Notes: a model not told the origin generated them from the sequence alone. A stretch of DNA of 64,000 nucleotides from Halotia branconii CENA392 (GCF_029953635.1 NZ_CP124543.1:1157455-1221454), one strand, 5' to 3'. Positions 51,631 to 61,609 are shown, numbered from the stretch's first letter. Translations and numbers: made by a program.

Positions 51631-54126
51631 TTAACAGTTTACTAAGGCTCTGACGTGATTTGCAGAGTCTTGTTGCAAGGCTAAAGTAGCGATCGCCTCA
51701 GCCTCAGTTACGCTCAATTGAGTTATCGCTTGTTTAAGTATCGGTATACTTTGAGGATTCACACTCAATTCATCTAGACCCAAACCTAGCAAAATTGGTG
51801 CTGCTAATGGGTCTGCTGCTAGTTCGCCACATAACCCTACCCAAATCCCCGCTGTATGGGCAGCTTGAACAGTTTGTTGTATCATCCGCAACACTGATGG
51901 GTGTAGAGCATCTACTAACGTTGCCACTCGCGGATTGGTGCGATCGCCTGCCATGACATATTGAGTCAGGTCATTCGTGCCAATACTAAAAAAGTCTACC
52001 TCAGCAGCTAGCTGATCGGCGATCGCTACAGCTGAAGGTATTTCTATCATGATGCCCACTTGTAGATTTTCATCAAAAGCAATCTTAGCTTGTCGCAGTT
52101 CGTTCTGCACATCATTTAGAATTGTCTTAGCCGCGCGTACTTCCATCACACTTGCAATCATCGGTAACATGATTTTAAGATTATGTCCCGCACTAGCTTT
52201 TAAAATTGCCCGCAATTGAGTTTTAAAGAGTTCTGGATGATCCAAACAAAAACGGATTCCTCGCCAACCTAAAAAAGGGTTAGCTTCTGGAACACCTATT
52301 TTGAAGTAGGGGAGTGGCTTATCACCACCGACATCTAAAGTCCGAATAATTAACGGGCGATGATTTAAAACTTGAGCGATCGCTTGATAAACTATAAATT
52401 GCTCATCTTCAGTAGGGGCGCTGGTTCTACCTAAATACAGAAATTCGGTACGGAGTAGTCCTACTCCCTCTGCACCGTTGGCAACAGCCACTTGCACATC
52501 ATTGATGCTACCAACATTGGCGAAGATGTTGATTTGCCGACCATCACGAGTTATTGCTGGCTGATAGGCTTTAGCTTTTGCCTCTTTGAGTGCAGTTTGC
52601 CATGCCTCCCGCTTGGCTGCTAGGACATCAAGGATATCTGGTTTTGGTTCCACCCAAGCTTTACCAGTTTCGCCATCAAGTGCCATGAGTGTACCATCTT
52701 CTAGATGTAACACCTCTCCACCTACGCCCAAAACTGCGGGAATACCTAATGTCCTAGCAATAATAGCGCTGTGAGAAGTCGCACTGCCAGCAGTAGTACA
52801 AATGCCCAGCACCTTTGTCGGGTCTAAACCAGCAGCATCCGAAGGAGCCAAATCAGTTGCCACCAAAATCGCTGGTTCCAAAAGATGCAAATCGGCAGGA
52901 GCATTTCCTACTAATAATCGCAGCACTCGTTGTCCTACATCTGCAACATCATTAACTCGCTCTTGCAGATAAGCATCCTCTAATGTTTGGTAGGAAGCCG
53001 CTACTTCATTAATTACAGCTTGCCAAGCAGCCTCTGCATTCAGATGATGTTCTAAAATGCGCTGGTGAGCAGCTTCCAGTAACACTGGATCTTCTAAAAC
53101 CAAGAGCTGGGCATCAAAAATGGCGGCTTCGGCATCACCAATTTGAATAGATGCTTGTGCGAATACCGCCTGAATTTCTAGGCAAGCTGTGTGTATCGCT
53201 GTTTGTAAACGTTGCCACTCTGCATCTGAATCATCTACGTGATATTGCGTAATATTAATAGCGGGTGGTTGATAATGAATAACAGGAGCGATCGCCACCC
53301 CTGGAGAAGCTGCAATCCCTAACAATTCACCGGAAGTTGTGGGACTAACTTCTTGGTTGACTGTTTGTGCAGGTGCAAAAGTGCTATCATCTTCACCAAA
53401 ATTAGTAGCAAATAATGCTTGTAATGCCTCTAGTGTTTGCTCTGCATCCTTGCCTGTGGCAGTAATTACTATTTCATGTCCTTGACGTACACCTAAAATT
53501 GCCACTTGGTTAATGCTATCACCCCGAACAGCTGCTGTATTTCTAGTTACATTTCGTACTTGAATTTGAGATTGAAACCGAGCTGCTGTAGCGACAAACA
53601 AAGCCGCAGGACGAGCATGTAATCCTAGCCTATTGCTGACAGTCAGCCGAATTTCTACAGTTGGGTATTCTGCATGAGTTGGGGATTCACTATTAACAAC
53701 TGACAACTGAGGATTATCAACACCTAATTGAGTAGCTTTCGCTGTCAATGCACCTCGTGCTTCCGCGATCACTTGCTGAATATTTTTACCTGCTGCGGCT
53801 GCAACTACAGCAGCAACTGCACCTTCTACTAAGGGTGCTTCACACAAATATACTTGCTCTCGCTGTGCTTGGGGGAGAAACTCTAGAGCCATTTCTGCAC
53901 TCATTAAAGCACTTCCCAGATCCATTAAAACTAAAACTCCATCATCGCTCAAAACAGATGCGATCGCCTCGTAAACCCGGATAGGATCTGTTCCCAGTGG
54001 GTTATCTGAATCTTCAATACCTGCTGCAACAGCGATGGGAAAATCACCCTGAACCATTTGAGTTGCAAGTTCTCGCACCCCAAGCGCTAGTTGTTTACTG
54101 TGAGAGACAATTACAATTGTGACCAC
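51631..54126 (-). CDS. DhaM-HPr-EI fusion: PEP-protein phosphotransferase
   Basis: An 831-residue fusion with GTG start. Residues 1-135 are the DhaM EIIA-type domain (active His H9 in VIVSHSKQLALG; MDLGSALMSAEMAL). Residues 155-245 are HPr, with H170 in NRLGLHARPAALFVATA, but the usual regulatory Ser segment reads RGDSINQVAILGV. Residues 265-831 are enzyme I: LLGIAASPGVAIAP, H452 in GSATSHSAIIARTLGIPAV, GVGLLRTEFLYLGR and GTNDLTQYVMAGDR. In the family, PEP phosphate passes EI-HPr-DhaM and then to DhaL to phosphorylate dihydroxyacetone. No dhaK or dhaL gene is in the window. All phosphorylatable His residues are intact. Confidence 0.95.
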   Translation of the reverse strand: MVTIVIVSHSKQLALGVRELATQMVQGDFPIAVAAGIEDSDNPLGTDPIRVYEAIASVLSDDGVLVLMDLGSALMSAEMALEFLPQAQREQVYLCEAPLVEGAVAAVVAAAAGKNIQQVIAEARGALTAKATQLGVDNPQLSVVNSESPTHAEYPTVEIRLTVSNRLGLHARPAALFVATAARFQSQIQVRNVTRNTAAVRGDSINQVAILGVRQGHEIVITATGKDAEQTLEALQALFATNFGEDDSTFAPAQTVNQEVSPTTSGELLGIAASPGVAIAPVIHYQPPAINITQYHVDDSDAEWQRLQTAIHTACLEIQAVFAQASIQIGDAEAAIFDAQLLVLEDPVLLEAAHQRILEHHLNAEAAWQAVINEVAASYQTLEDAYLQERVNDVADVGQRVLRLLVGNAPADLHLLEPAILVATDLAPSDAAGLDPTKVLGICTTAGSATSHSAIIARTLGIPAVLGVGGEVLHLEDGTLMALDGETGKAWVEPKPDILDVLAAKREAWQTALKEAKAKAYQPAITRDGRQINIFANVGSINDVQVAVANGAEGVGLLRTEFLYLGRTSAPTEDEQFIVYQAIAQVLNHRPLIIRTLDVGGDKPLPYFKIGVPEANPFLGWRGIRFCLDHPELFKTQLRAILKASAGHNLKIMLPMIASVMEVRAAKTILNDVQNELRQAKIAFDENLQVGIMIEIPSAVAIADQLAAEVDFFSIGTNDLTQYVMAGDRTNPRVATLVDALHPSVLRMIQQTVQAAHTAGIWVGLCGELAADPLAAPILLGLGLDELSVNPQSIPILKQAITQLSVTEAEAIATLALQQDSANHVRALVNC

Positions 54127-54561
54127 TGCAACACCATTAACCTTGTTGAGAGTCTTGTACTTAGATAGTTACCCTTTTTAGCCTTTCATACCGCCAAAAT
54201 AGCACCTAATCTTGATTACAATTGCAACTGTCCAACAATTTTTTAGTTTTTCTAGCTAGAGATTCATCATAAGTTAAGGTATTTGAGGTTTCTCGCCGAC
54301 CAGTCATAGTACTGAATGCTAAAAAATGTTTATTTTGCTACTAATACTAATTTACGTTCTATTGTAGTAGTTCAAGGTTGATGAGATTGCTTCCTTCCAC
54401 TTTGTTCCAGTCGCAATGACGGAAAGAATACCATATTTGACTGCAACTTGGTATAAGTTATAAAAAATATATTTATTTTCATGAAAAACCCTTGAAAATA
54501 GGGATGCTGTCAGCATCTTTCTACATTTCAAGGGCAGTAAAAATTAGAAAAACGGTAGATA
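54127..54561. other. 435-bp spacer between the PTS gene and grxD
   Basis: AT-rich, holding the promoter of the DhaM-HPr-EI gene and the grxD terminator (54489-54534). I see no other repeat or gene. Confidence 0.5.
54489..54534 (-). terminator. Two-stem hairpin terminator of bolA-grxD
   Basis: CCCTTGAAA (54489-54497) pairs with TTTCAAGGG (54526-54534), and an inner GATGCTG (54503-54509) with CAGCATC (54511-54517). On the minus strand the stem is followed by TTTTTCATG. It lies 28 bp after the grxD stop. Confidence 0.7.
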
Positions 54562-54885
54562 CTACGAAGCTAGGGCTACTTCCACCATTTCCTGCAATTC
54601 ACCTTTTTGGTAAAGTTCAATTAAGATGTCAGAACCGCCAATGAATTGACCATCAATATAAACTTGAGGAATTGTCGGCCAACTGGAATATTCTTTGATT
54701 CCCTGGCGAATTTCAGGATCTGCTAAAACATCAACTGTCTCAAAAGGAACTCCCAATGTGTTGAGGATCTGTACAACATTGTTGGAAAAGCCACATTGAG
54801 GCATTAACTTGTTTCCTTTCATGAAAACCATAATCTTGTTTTGTTGTAACAAGTTATCAATTTTCTCTTTAGTTTCTGGTGTCAT
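54562..54885 (-). CDS. grxD: Monothiol glutaredoxin Grx4/GrxD
   Basis: A 107-residue protein with the CGFS active site in [21 protein letters not shown], followed by [44 protein letters not shown]. Lys in KGNK, the WPTIPQ and GGSDI segments bind glutathione. CGFS glutaredoxins bind a [2Fe-2S] cluster shared with glutathione and often with BolA. It is 88 bp downstream of bolA on the same strand, the classical pair, and probably functions in Fe-S transfer or iron sensing. Confidence 0.96.
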   Translation of the reverse strand: MTPETKEKIDNLLQQNKIMVFMKGNKLMPQCGFSNNVVQILNTLGVPFETVDVLADPEIRQGIKEYSSWPTIPQVYIDGQFIGGSDILIELYQKGELQEMVEVALAS

Positions 54886-54973
54886 GTTTTTTTGTTTCCT
54901 ATTCTGAATTAAAGAGCGAGTAGGGATGAGTGAAGAGTTAAAAATTCATAACTCTTAACCTTAATTCTTAACT

Positions 54974-55231
54974 TTAGGAAGCGGCTGTTGCTTTCCAAGC
55001 TTCGGGAGTATATGTTTTTACAGCCAAGGCATGAATTGCTTCAGTTGACACAGCTTGCTGCAATGTACCATAAACTAGCTGGTGTTGTTGCACCAGTCCT
55101 TTGCCTGCAAACTGCGATGAAACTACTGTCACCTGATAGTGGTCACCGCCACCAGTCAAGTCCTGCACCTGAACTTGTGCGTCTGGCAGTCCCGCCTTGA
55201 TCATTTCCTCAACCTGCTGCGGACTAATCAT
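54974..55231 (-). CDS. BolA family protein
   Basis: An 85-residue protein. [58 protein letters not shown] and the conserved [14 protein letters not shown] are BolA hallmarks; the invariant His in IHAL can ligate the Fe-S cluster shared with GrxD. It is the first gene of the bolA-grxD operon. In cyanobacteria the partner complex is thought to be involved in iron homeostasis. Confidence 0.95.
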   Translation of the reverse strand: MISPQQVEEMIKAGLPDAQVQVQDLTGGGDHYQVTVVSSQFAGKGLVQQHQLVYGTLQQAVSTEAIHALAVKTYTPEAWKATAAS

Positions 55232-55584
55232 CGCAATTCCTGAAAAAACTTACTTTTCTATTATTAACAGATATAGAGCAGATACCTTTGCCAATTTCAG
55301 GTTTTAGCCAATCTAAGGATAAACCGCCTTTGAGGCGTATTTTGGCGATCGCCTAGCAAATCTGTGACCAATCATCCCAATTTTAGCACTGGTAGGCTAG
55401 TAGTTTGCCAAGATAACTCTGCGTAGTGGCAAGCAAGGGAGTTGGGGAATAACAGAAGCAGGAGGGGAGAGAAAAAGTACTGAAATAATAACCCTTTTTC
55501 CTTCTTTGCATACCCTGCATCTCCTGCTTTCGCTACTTGACCTACACGGCAACTTTTATTTGCTAAACCACCACAGAGAGTTGA
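55232..55584. repeat. 353-bp spacer with hairpins
   Basis: CGCCTTTGAGGCG (about 55324-55336) forms a short stem, followed by TATTTT. Further on AGAAGCAGGAGGGGAGAG (about 55452-55469) faces CATCTCCTGCTTTCG (about 55517-55531). The first hairpin could end the 205-aa gene or lie in the leader of bolA. No gene is visible. Confidence 0.45.
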
Positions 55585-56202
55585 CTATTTTGGTTTTGCG
55601 GTTGGGATTGGGGTTGAAGAAGCACTACCTTGTCTAGGATAAGGTGTATCCACAAAACCCAGTTCAAATAGTTGTTGATAAGCTTTCTTACCTAAATCTC
55701 TAGTTGGGTTTTGACTCTTAATAATTTGAATTAACAATGGTACAGCTAATTCTGGCTGATTTTGCGCTCGATGTACCAGTGCTAGCTGATAAGTAGCTTC
55801 GTCTCGCTTTTGGGCGGTTTCTAACGCCTTTTTACGTTGAGAATCAGAAACTCTATTGTCAATTCCCGAAAAGCTGGCATTTAATTCTTGATAAAAATTA
55901 GATAATTGATTAAAAACTTGACGTGATTCCTGGAGTTTCTTGGCAGCTAAAGGATAATTTTGAGTAGAAACGGCTTGACTCGCCTCTTGCATCAGACGTT
56001 CCCCACTTTCAAGGCTCAATAGGCTATTATTTTGGGCTGTAGGACGTAAATTATTGGGGTTGTTGGGGTCAATTGGTTGTGATTGATTAGTAGTGCTTGG
56101 TAACTGAATCGTCTGAGCATTCACAGGTGATAGCAGGCTAAAAACTGCTATGACTGATAAGGAAGTAAAGCGAATTAAAGGAGCAGCAGCAGCAATGTTC
56201 AT
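55585..56202 (-). CDS. Exported hypothetical protein with helical repeats
   Basis: A 205-residue protein with a signal peptide (about residues 9-29, ending VNAQT). The region 60-185 is helical with TPR-like spacing: GERLMQEASQAVSTQNYPLAAKKLQESRQVFNQLSNFYQELN and ATYQLALVHRAQNQPELAVPLLIQIIKSQ. The ends are Pro/Thr/Asn-rich. I do not recognise the family. It is divergent from the PrcA-like protease gene and may share its promoter region of 141 bp. Confidence 0.65.
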   Translation of the reverse strand: MNIAAAAPLIRFTSLSVIAVFSLLSPVNAQTIQLPSTTNQSQPIDPNNPNNLRPTAQNNSLLSLESGERLMQEASQAVSTQNYPLAAKKLQESRQVFNQLSNFYQELNASFSGIDNRVSDSQRKKALETAQKRDEATYQLALVHRAQNQPELAVPLLIQIIKSQNPTRDLGKKAYQQLFELGFVDTPYPRQGSASSTPIPTAKPK

Positions 56203-56343
56203 GAGGTAAATTAGTTCGACAAATATTATAGAAAAGCAATCGAAACTTCGGGTATCTTACCTCTGTTTTTGTCTTTAACAAAGCGAAGCTACACACTAAA
56301 GTTTCTCTGATTTAGACTAAAAATTGGTTTCACTGAGTTCCCA

Positions 56344-58500
56344 TTGCCTCTGCATACTCAATTAAAATTGGCTCCTATGAACGATACCTACGGTGGACTG
56401 CCTCAACGCATTAATTCCTCTGATTTGCCAACCAGAGGTGTACCAGCAAGCAGCTTGGGAGTAGTTTTACAACGCGGTGGTGAGGAATTAATTTTAGAAA
56501 AAGCTTTAGACCGCTTCACCATCCGCCCCACTACTGACTTCCCTCGTCAACAATTATCTCAGGTTAGTTGGGGCATTTGGCAGCGAAGTATTCCCCAAGC
56601 CCAACTAGAATTATTTACGGTTGCACCTACCCAATTAGACTTAGCGATGTCTCAAGCGCGTGCAGACGAAAACGTGGCTTTTGCTAGTCATGTTTACACC
56701 CTCAAAAATCATCTAGGAACGTTCATTTACCTGAATGACCAAATCACTATTCAATTTATTTCTGAGGTAAATACTGCCGAAATTAACGCTATATCCAGCA
56801 CATTCAGCTTAGTTCCCCAAAAACCAGTCTTGGGTATTCCTAACACTTTTGTGTTTTTAGTCAGCAAACAAGCAACAGAAAATCCCATCAAAATCACTAA
56901 CCAGTTACAAGGACTCAAAGAGGTATTAGCGGCTGAACCTAATATCTTGGTGCAAAGTGAGACACATTATCAACCTCGTGATCCTCTTTATCCCCAGCAA
57001 TGGTATCTCAACCACAACGGCGGTAATCAGTTAACAGTTGGTTCGCATATTTCTGTAGAGAAAGCTTGGGATATGACTCGTGGTGTGCGTTCTGTGGTTA
57101 TTGCAGTAGTAGATGATTCTTTTGATTTGAACCATCCAGATTTTCAAGGTGCTGGAAAAATTGTTGCCCCCAGAGATTTAAAAGAAAATGACTTTTTACC
57201 GTTGCCTAGTGAAAAAGATCACAGTCATGGTACGGCTTGTGCAGGCATAGCTCTAGCAGAAGAAAATGGTACAGGAATTGTCGGGGTAGCTCCTGGTTGT
57301 GCTTTGATGCCAATTCGTAGCACTGGGTTTTTGGATGATGTCTCCATTGAGGAAATATTTAACTGGGCAATCAATAAGGGAGCAAGTGTGATCTCTTGCA
57401 GTTGGGGAGCTTCTGCGGTTTATTTTCCTTTGTCTTTGCGCCAAAAAGCTGCTATCAACCTCGCGGCAACAAAAGGACGCAATGGTAAAGGCTGTGTAAT
57501 TATATTTGCTGCGGGTAATGCCAATCGTCCAGTTAACGGTACTATCTATGAACGCAATTGGCCAGAAAATATTTTAAAAGGTAATACAGATTGGTTAAGT
57601 GGTTTTGCAGTACATCCAGATGTAATGGCGATCGCTGCTTCTACTAGTTTAAATAAAAAAGCTGCTTACAGCAATTGGGGCGTTAATATCTCATTATGTG
57701 CGCCTAGTAACAATGCTTCTCCGGGGATGTCCTTTCAAGAAAAAGGTTTTATCTTTACTCAACCTGCGATCGCAACTTCTCTAAATGGATTAGGAATGTT
57801 CACTACCGATCAAGTAGGAACCGCAGGTTACGATCCTAGCAATTTTACCAGTAATTTCGGCGGCACTTCCAGTGCTACTCCTGTGGTCGCAGGGGTAGCA
57901 GCGCTAGTTTTATCGGCAAATCCAGATTTAACAGCACAACAAGTCAAACGGATTTTACAAGAAACGGCAGATAAAATTGTGGATTCTGATCCTGATCCTC
58001 AATTGGGTTTGCGCCAAGGTGCTTACGATGGCAATGGACATTCTCAATGGTTTGGTTATGGCAAAGTCAACGCTGCAAAGGCAGTGCAAACAGCACAGCA
58101 ATTAAGGGGAGTGGAATTAGCAGCCAACCAACAAGTACAGATAAAAAATAACAGCCCAGTAGCAATTCCCGATAATAACAAACAGGGTATCAAAAGTGCG
58201 ATCGCTGTTTCTCAAGCCAGTACTGTTAAGGATATTCAAGTCACAGTTAATATCACTCACGATTTTTTAGGTGATTTAGAAATTTATTTAATAGCTCCCA
58301 ACAATCAGCAGATATTATTACAAAATCGTACCTTGGGACGGCGTATTGATTTGCAAACAACATATACCATGCGATCGCATCCAGTCCTCAAGCAGTTGTT
58401 ATCTTTTTCAACTCAAGGACGCTGGCAATTGTGGATAATTGACTATGCACCACAAGATCTAGGGAAATTAAATAGTTGGGAATTAGTCATTAGTTTTTAA
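56344..58500 (+). CDS. Subtilisin-like calcium-dependent protease with P domain (PrcA-like)
   Basis: A 718-residue S8 protease (TTG at 56344; ATG at 56377 gives 707 aa, and I cannot decide). After a long N-terminal region (1-215) comes the catalytic domain: Asp in VIAVVDDSFDLNHPDF, His in DHSHGTACAGIAL, Asn in IIFAAGNANRP, Ser in FGGTSSATPVVAGVAALVLS. The C-terminal 110 residues (SAIAVSQASTVKDIQVTVNITHDFLGDLEIYLIAPN to LNSWELVI) are a proprotein-convertase P domain. No classical signal peptide is visible. It matches PrcA, the Ca2+-dependent protease of Anabaena. Such a protease has been linked to heterocyst development and phycobiliprotein turnover. Confidence 0.9.
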   Translation: MPLHTQLKLAPMNDTYGGLPQRINSSDLPTRGVPASSLGVVLQRGGEELILEKALDRFTIRPTTDFPRQQLSQVSWGIWQRSIPQAQLELFTVAPTQLDLAMSQARADENVAFASHVYTLKNHLGTFIYLNDQITIQFISEVNTAEINAISSTFSLVPQKPVLGIPNTFVFLVSKQATENPIKITNQLQGLKEVLAAEPNILVQSETHYQPRDPLYPQQWYLNHNGGNQLTVGSHISVEKAWDMTRGVRSVVIAVVDDSFDLNHPDFQGAGKIVAPRDLKENDFLPLPSEKDHSHGTACAGIALAEENGTGIVGVAPGCALMPIRSTGFLDDVSIEEIFNWAINKGASVISCSWGASAVYFPLSLRQKAAINLAATKGRNGKGCVIIFAAGNANRPVNGTIYERNWPENILKGNTDWLSGFAVHPDVMAIAASTSLNKKAAYSNWGVNISLCAPSNNASPGMSFQEKGFIFTQPAIATSLNGLGMFTTDQVGTAGYDPSNFTSNFGGTSSATPVVAGVAALVLSANPDLTAQQVKRILQETADKIVDSDPDPQLGLRQGAYDGNGHSQWFGYGKVNAAKAVQTAQQLRGVELAANQQVQIKNNSPVAIPDNNKQGIKSAIAVSQASTVKDIQVTVNITHDFLGDLEIYLIAPNNQQILLQNRTLGRRIDLQTTYTMRSHPVLKQLLSFSTQGRWQLWIIDYAPQDLGKLNSWELVISF

Positions 58501-58511
58501 CATCACTGGCA

Positions 58512-60042
58512 AAGTGACTTGAGTTTGGACTAATCTGCATTTAGCAGGAATGAAGAGAAGGCAAAAGAAAGTTACCCAGCTTTGTTAGAGGCTGAGTTAA
58601 GTGGAATCGTTAAAAAAGAAGCAGAAACTAAGCAGCAGTTAGATTAGCGTTCTTAAGTGATTCTTCGGTTTTAGGTTTTTTAGATGCGTGTTTTTTGACA
58701 GTGAGATAACGGGGACGTTGAGGTGGCTGATGCCCTTGGGCACGCCCAGGTGATAACCCTTGAGTTTTCGGGGGTTGAGCAGGAGTGCCAATAGTGGCTA
58801 AAATTAGAGGAAAGGCTTGTGCTACACGTCCTGGAGACAGTTTATCCTGAGTCGATTGCCAGGGCAAGGGGGAATCAATACAGGCAACTCTTGCGAACCA
58901 GAGTTGCCAAGTTAGCAGGGGCATCAAGTCACTCCATCGCTCTGCGGCCCGAGTAGAACTCAATTGAGGCTGTGTCCAATATAACCTCTGCTTGGCAAAT
59001 CGATACCAATGCTCTAAAGCAAAGCGGCATAGGTATTTTTGCCAGAGATTCTCTAATGGAGGCATTGTCTGACCCAACCAAGCTAGCCATAAAGGTTGAA
59101 ACTTCCGATTACGTCCTACTGGTTGGAGTACCTCGACGCGAATGATTTCCATTGCCCGGTTTGGGGACTGAAGGAAATGAAATCCACTCCAACGCATTAC
59201 TTTCACTCGACCAACTTTCGGGTCTTCAACTTCCAGAGTTTCAGTTGCCTCTGGCCAAGTTTGGGGGTCATTGAGCTTAAACTTGTGACCATGTTTACAT
59301 GGTGCGCCTCGTCCTTTATAAGTACCGGGTGTACCCCATACACATCGGTTAGATGCTAAACGCAATAATAGGTCTGCGTTAATCTCCTCCGTGGCTTGGA
59401 CAAATTTGGCGTTGCCGTAGCCTCGGTCATAAGCTGCAAGTGGTCTAGTGCCTAACTCACGGGTGACAAGTTTTAGTTGGAATGCGGCTTTACTCGTTGG
59501 CGTTTCAAAGGTGGTTATCCGTTCATGTTTCAACGGTAATGCCCAACTCCCATCCGCCTCTGGTATCCACGCTAACGTACTGTAACTTTGTCCGATGCCT
59601 ATGCTCCCCCCTCTATCCCCATGAAAAGTTCTTTCTTTTAGTGTCTTCGCTTCTGGTCTTGCCCAAAAGCTATGATCTCCTGCTAGAAATGGCTGTTCAT
59701 CCGTCTCTACCTCCTGTACCAGTAGCTTCATCAGCAACATTTTCGGTGGACGACTATCATGTAGTGCTGCATAAATGCTCGACCATTGCCGTCGAAATAC
59801 TGGGCTTTGTGACAAGCTTACAAATGATGGGATACTCGGACTTGTCAATACTGCATCCATCAATTCAAATACTGCATCTTTGGCCTTCCCCAAACTATCG
59901 TAGATACCTTGGCGGAATTTTTCTAGTTGTGTCAGGATCATCACGTCAATGATTTATTGATTACTTTCATTGACTTTACGGCAGTCAGTGTTACTGCTGA
60001 CTGCTTTTCTCTAGCTTTTTAGTCCAAACTCCAGAAAGTGAT
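58512..60042. mobile_element. Insertion sequence with single DDE transposase
   Basis: The transposase gene is flanked by inverted copies of GAGTTTGGACTAA (58521-58533; complement TTAGTCCAAACTC at 60019-60031), with weaker matching outwards (AAAGTGACTT on the left, AAAGTGATGAGG on the right). The ends are close to the outer limits of this feature; exact tips and target duplication are not certain. One arm reaches almost to the protease stop at 58500, so the element landed just behind that gene. Confidence 0.7.
58628..59944 (-). CDS. DDE transposase (IS4/IS701-like)
   Basis: A 438-residue transposase. Probable catalytic residues are Asp in FLAGDHSFWARP, Asp in LAAYDRGYGNAKF, and Glu in FALEHWYRFAKQRLYWTQPQL, a spacing and context typical of the IS701/DDE_5 group. 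The C-terminal 60 residues are basic (QPPQRPRYLTVKKHASKKPKTEESLKNANL). The frame is intact and flanked by inverted repeats, so the element may be active. It is richer in G+C than the neighbours. Confidence 0.88.
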   Translation of the reverse strand: MMILTQLEKFRQGIYDSLGKAKDAVFELMDAVLTSPSIPSFVSLSQSPVFRRQWSSIYAALHDSRPPKMLLMKLLVQEVETDEQPFLAGDHSFWARPEAKTLKERTFHGDRGGSIGIGQSYSTLAWIPEADGSWALPLKHERITTFETPTSKAAFQLKLVTRELGTRPLAAYDRGYGNAKFVQATEEINADLLLRLASNRCVWGTPGTYKGRGAPCKHGHKFKLNDPQTWPEATETLEVEDPKVGRVKVMRWSGFHFLQSPNRAMEIIRVEVLQPVGRNRKFQPLWLAWLGQTMPPLENLWQKYLCRFALEHWYRFAKQRLYWTQPQLSSTRAAERWSDLMPLLTWQLWFARVACIDSPLPWQSTQDKLSPGRVAQAFPLILATIGTPAQPPKTQGLSPGRAQGHQPPQRPRYLTVKKHASKKPKTEESLKNANLTAA

Positions 60043-60099
60043 GAGGTATCAAATTAGATCAAAAACAACTGACTACTGACCCGCGTAACGTGAATAAAA

Positions 60100-60870
60100 T
60101 TAAGAATTAGTAACTTCTGCAAAGGCATGATGACTAATTTCTGATTCTTGATAACTTAATTGTTGCAACACTTTTGCTAAATCTTCTGTCAAGCGTTTGG
60201 CATTTTGTTTGACTTTACCATTCGTATAATCTGCGACATTGATTGCAGAACCAACTTGAATGTTCACATCTGTACCACAGTGAGCATAAGGATGACTGTA
60301 ATTAATGCCAATAGGAAGAATTTTAACCCCTAATCCCGGATGACTCAATTCAGCACTCAAAGATAGGCGAGCAATTCCTGACTTCAAAGGATGAATTTTA
60401 CCATCACGGAAAATATTACCTTCAGGAAAAATTACCAAGGCTTTTCCTTGCTGAAGTAATTCTACTCCATGTCGAAGAGTCCGAATAGATGGATGTTTAG
60501 AATCTACAGGAAACCCTCCCAAACGCCTGACAAACCAGCCTTGTAGACCTTGACACTCATCAATCGTTACCATAAACCGCAGGTCTTTTCTTGCTATGTA
60601 ATCAACAGTAGTGTAGGGTACAAGTAATCCATCCCAACGCGCTCGATGAGTGGGAGCAAGAATTATCGGACTACCTACAGGAATATTTTTTTGTCCGGTA
60701 ATTTTAATTTGTCGAAAGAAGAATGGTAAAAGAAGGTGACGACCTAATAGATATGCTAGAGGACTTAACCAAGGAGAGACCCGCGAGGTAGTATCAGCAA
60801 CTTGATAATTTGCTTGAGTATAAGCTGGTTTTTCTTGGGAATTAGGAACAGAAGAGTAAAACTCTATCAT
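60100..60870 (-). CDS. 1-acyl-glycerol-3-phosphate acyltransferase-like (PlsC family)
   Basis: A 256-residue protein from ATG 60870 (a TTG at 60903 adds 11 residues). It has the HX4D motif in APTHRARWDGLLV, the substrate motif VRRLGGFPVDSKHPS, and FPEGNIFRDGKIHPLKSGIARLSL (EGT-like motif). A hydrophobic segment lies near residues 34-50 (LSPLAYLLGRHLLLPFFF). It is expected to acylate lysophosphatidate or a similar lipid at the membrane. It is followed on the same strand by spacer DNA and the IS. Confidence 0.88.
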   Translation of the reverse strand: MIEFYSSVPNSQEKPAYTQANYQVADTTSRVSPWLSPLAYLLGRHLLLPFFFRQIKITGQKNIPVGSPIILAPTHRARWDGLLVPYTTVDYIARKDLRFMVTIDECQGLQGWFVRRLGGFPVDSKHPSIRTLRHGVELLQQGKALVIFPEGNIFRDGKIHPLKSGIARLSLSAELSHPGLGVKILPIGINYSHPYAHCGTDVNIQVGSAINVADYTNGKVKQNAKRLTEDLAKVLQQLSYQESEISHHAFAEVTNS

Positions 60871-60967
60871 GACGGTAGCTGCTGATTGTCCGGTAGAATA
60901 CAACGAAACTCTAATACTTACACCGTAGATTTTCTTTTATGAGTTGTGTCTGTGCTACTGGACAGTT

Positions 60968-61468
60968 TTATCTTTGTCCGTTAGTTTTCTGATGTCGCTT
61001 AGTAGCAAACCAAGTTTGTAACTGTTGACGACAAGCTGATTCTAGAACGCCTCCGACAACACGGAGGCGGTGATTAGAAGCAGAACTATCAGGAATGTTG
61101 ATAACAGTACGAATGGCTCCAGTTTTTGTATCGTCTACTCCATAGACAAGCATACCTAAACGTGCTTGGACAATAGCACCTGCACACATTGGACACGGTT
61201 CTAGAGTTACGTATAACGTATATTCATGCAACCGCCAACTGTCTAAAGTTTTAGTAGCTGACCTAATGGCAATAATTTCTGCGTGAGCTGTGGGGTCTTT
61301 GTCGCGTTCTTTTCTGTTTTCACCTTCTGCGATCAAATTCCCTCTCGAATCAGCGATCGCAGCGCCTACAGGTACTTCTCCTGCATCACCTGCGGCTTTT
61401 GCTAACTCTAGAGCATGGCTCATCCACTGTCGATGTATAAGATATTCTGGGTATTCAATCAATACCAT
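60968..61468 (-). CDS. tadA: tRNA-specific adenosine deaminase
   Basis: A 166-residue zinc deaminase that converts A34 to inosine in tRNA-Arg(ACG). Zinc motif: His and catalytic Glu in PTAHAEIIAIRSA, Cys pair in TLEPCPMCAGAIVQAR. The N-terminal HRQWMSHALELAKAAGDAGEVPVGAAI and C-terminal GVLESACRQQLQTWFATKR are typical. It is 64 bp before the PlsC-like start in the same direction, so the two may be cotranscribed. Confidence 0.96.
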   Translation of the reverse strand: MVLIEYPEYLIHRQWMSHALELAKAAGDAGEVPVGAAIADSRGNLIAEGENRKERDKDPTAHAEIIAIRSATKTLDSWRLHEYTLYVTLEPCPMCAGAIVQARLGMLVYGVDDTKTGAIRTVINIPDSSASNHRLRVVGGVLESACRQQLQTWFATKRHQKTNGQR

Positions 61469-61528
61469 TTGGGATTTGAGACTGTGAAAAATTAGCGCTG
61501 ATTTGTAAACTTTCTTTTTCTCTCAGCG

Positions 61529-61597
61529 CTCTTTGCGTCTCTGTGGTTAAATAAATTGCTTTTAAACCACAAAGGCACAAAGACACAGAGATAAAGA
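61529..61597. repeat. Foldback repeat CTCTTTGCGTCTCTGTGGTT
   Basis: CTTTGCGTCTCTGTGGTTAA (from 61531) faces TTAAACCACAAAGGCACAAAGACACAGAG (about 61562-61590). A repeat of this wording (CTCTGTGTCTTTGTGCCTTTGTGGTT) is widespread in cyanobacterial spacers. Here it lies between grxC and tadA and may serve as terminator of grxC. Confidence 0.65.
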
Positions 61598-61609
61598 GTA
61601 ATGTATTGA

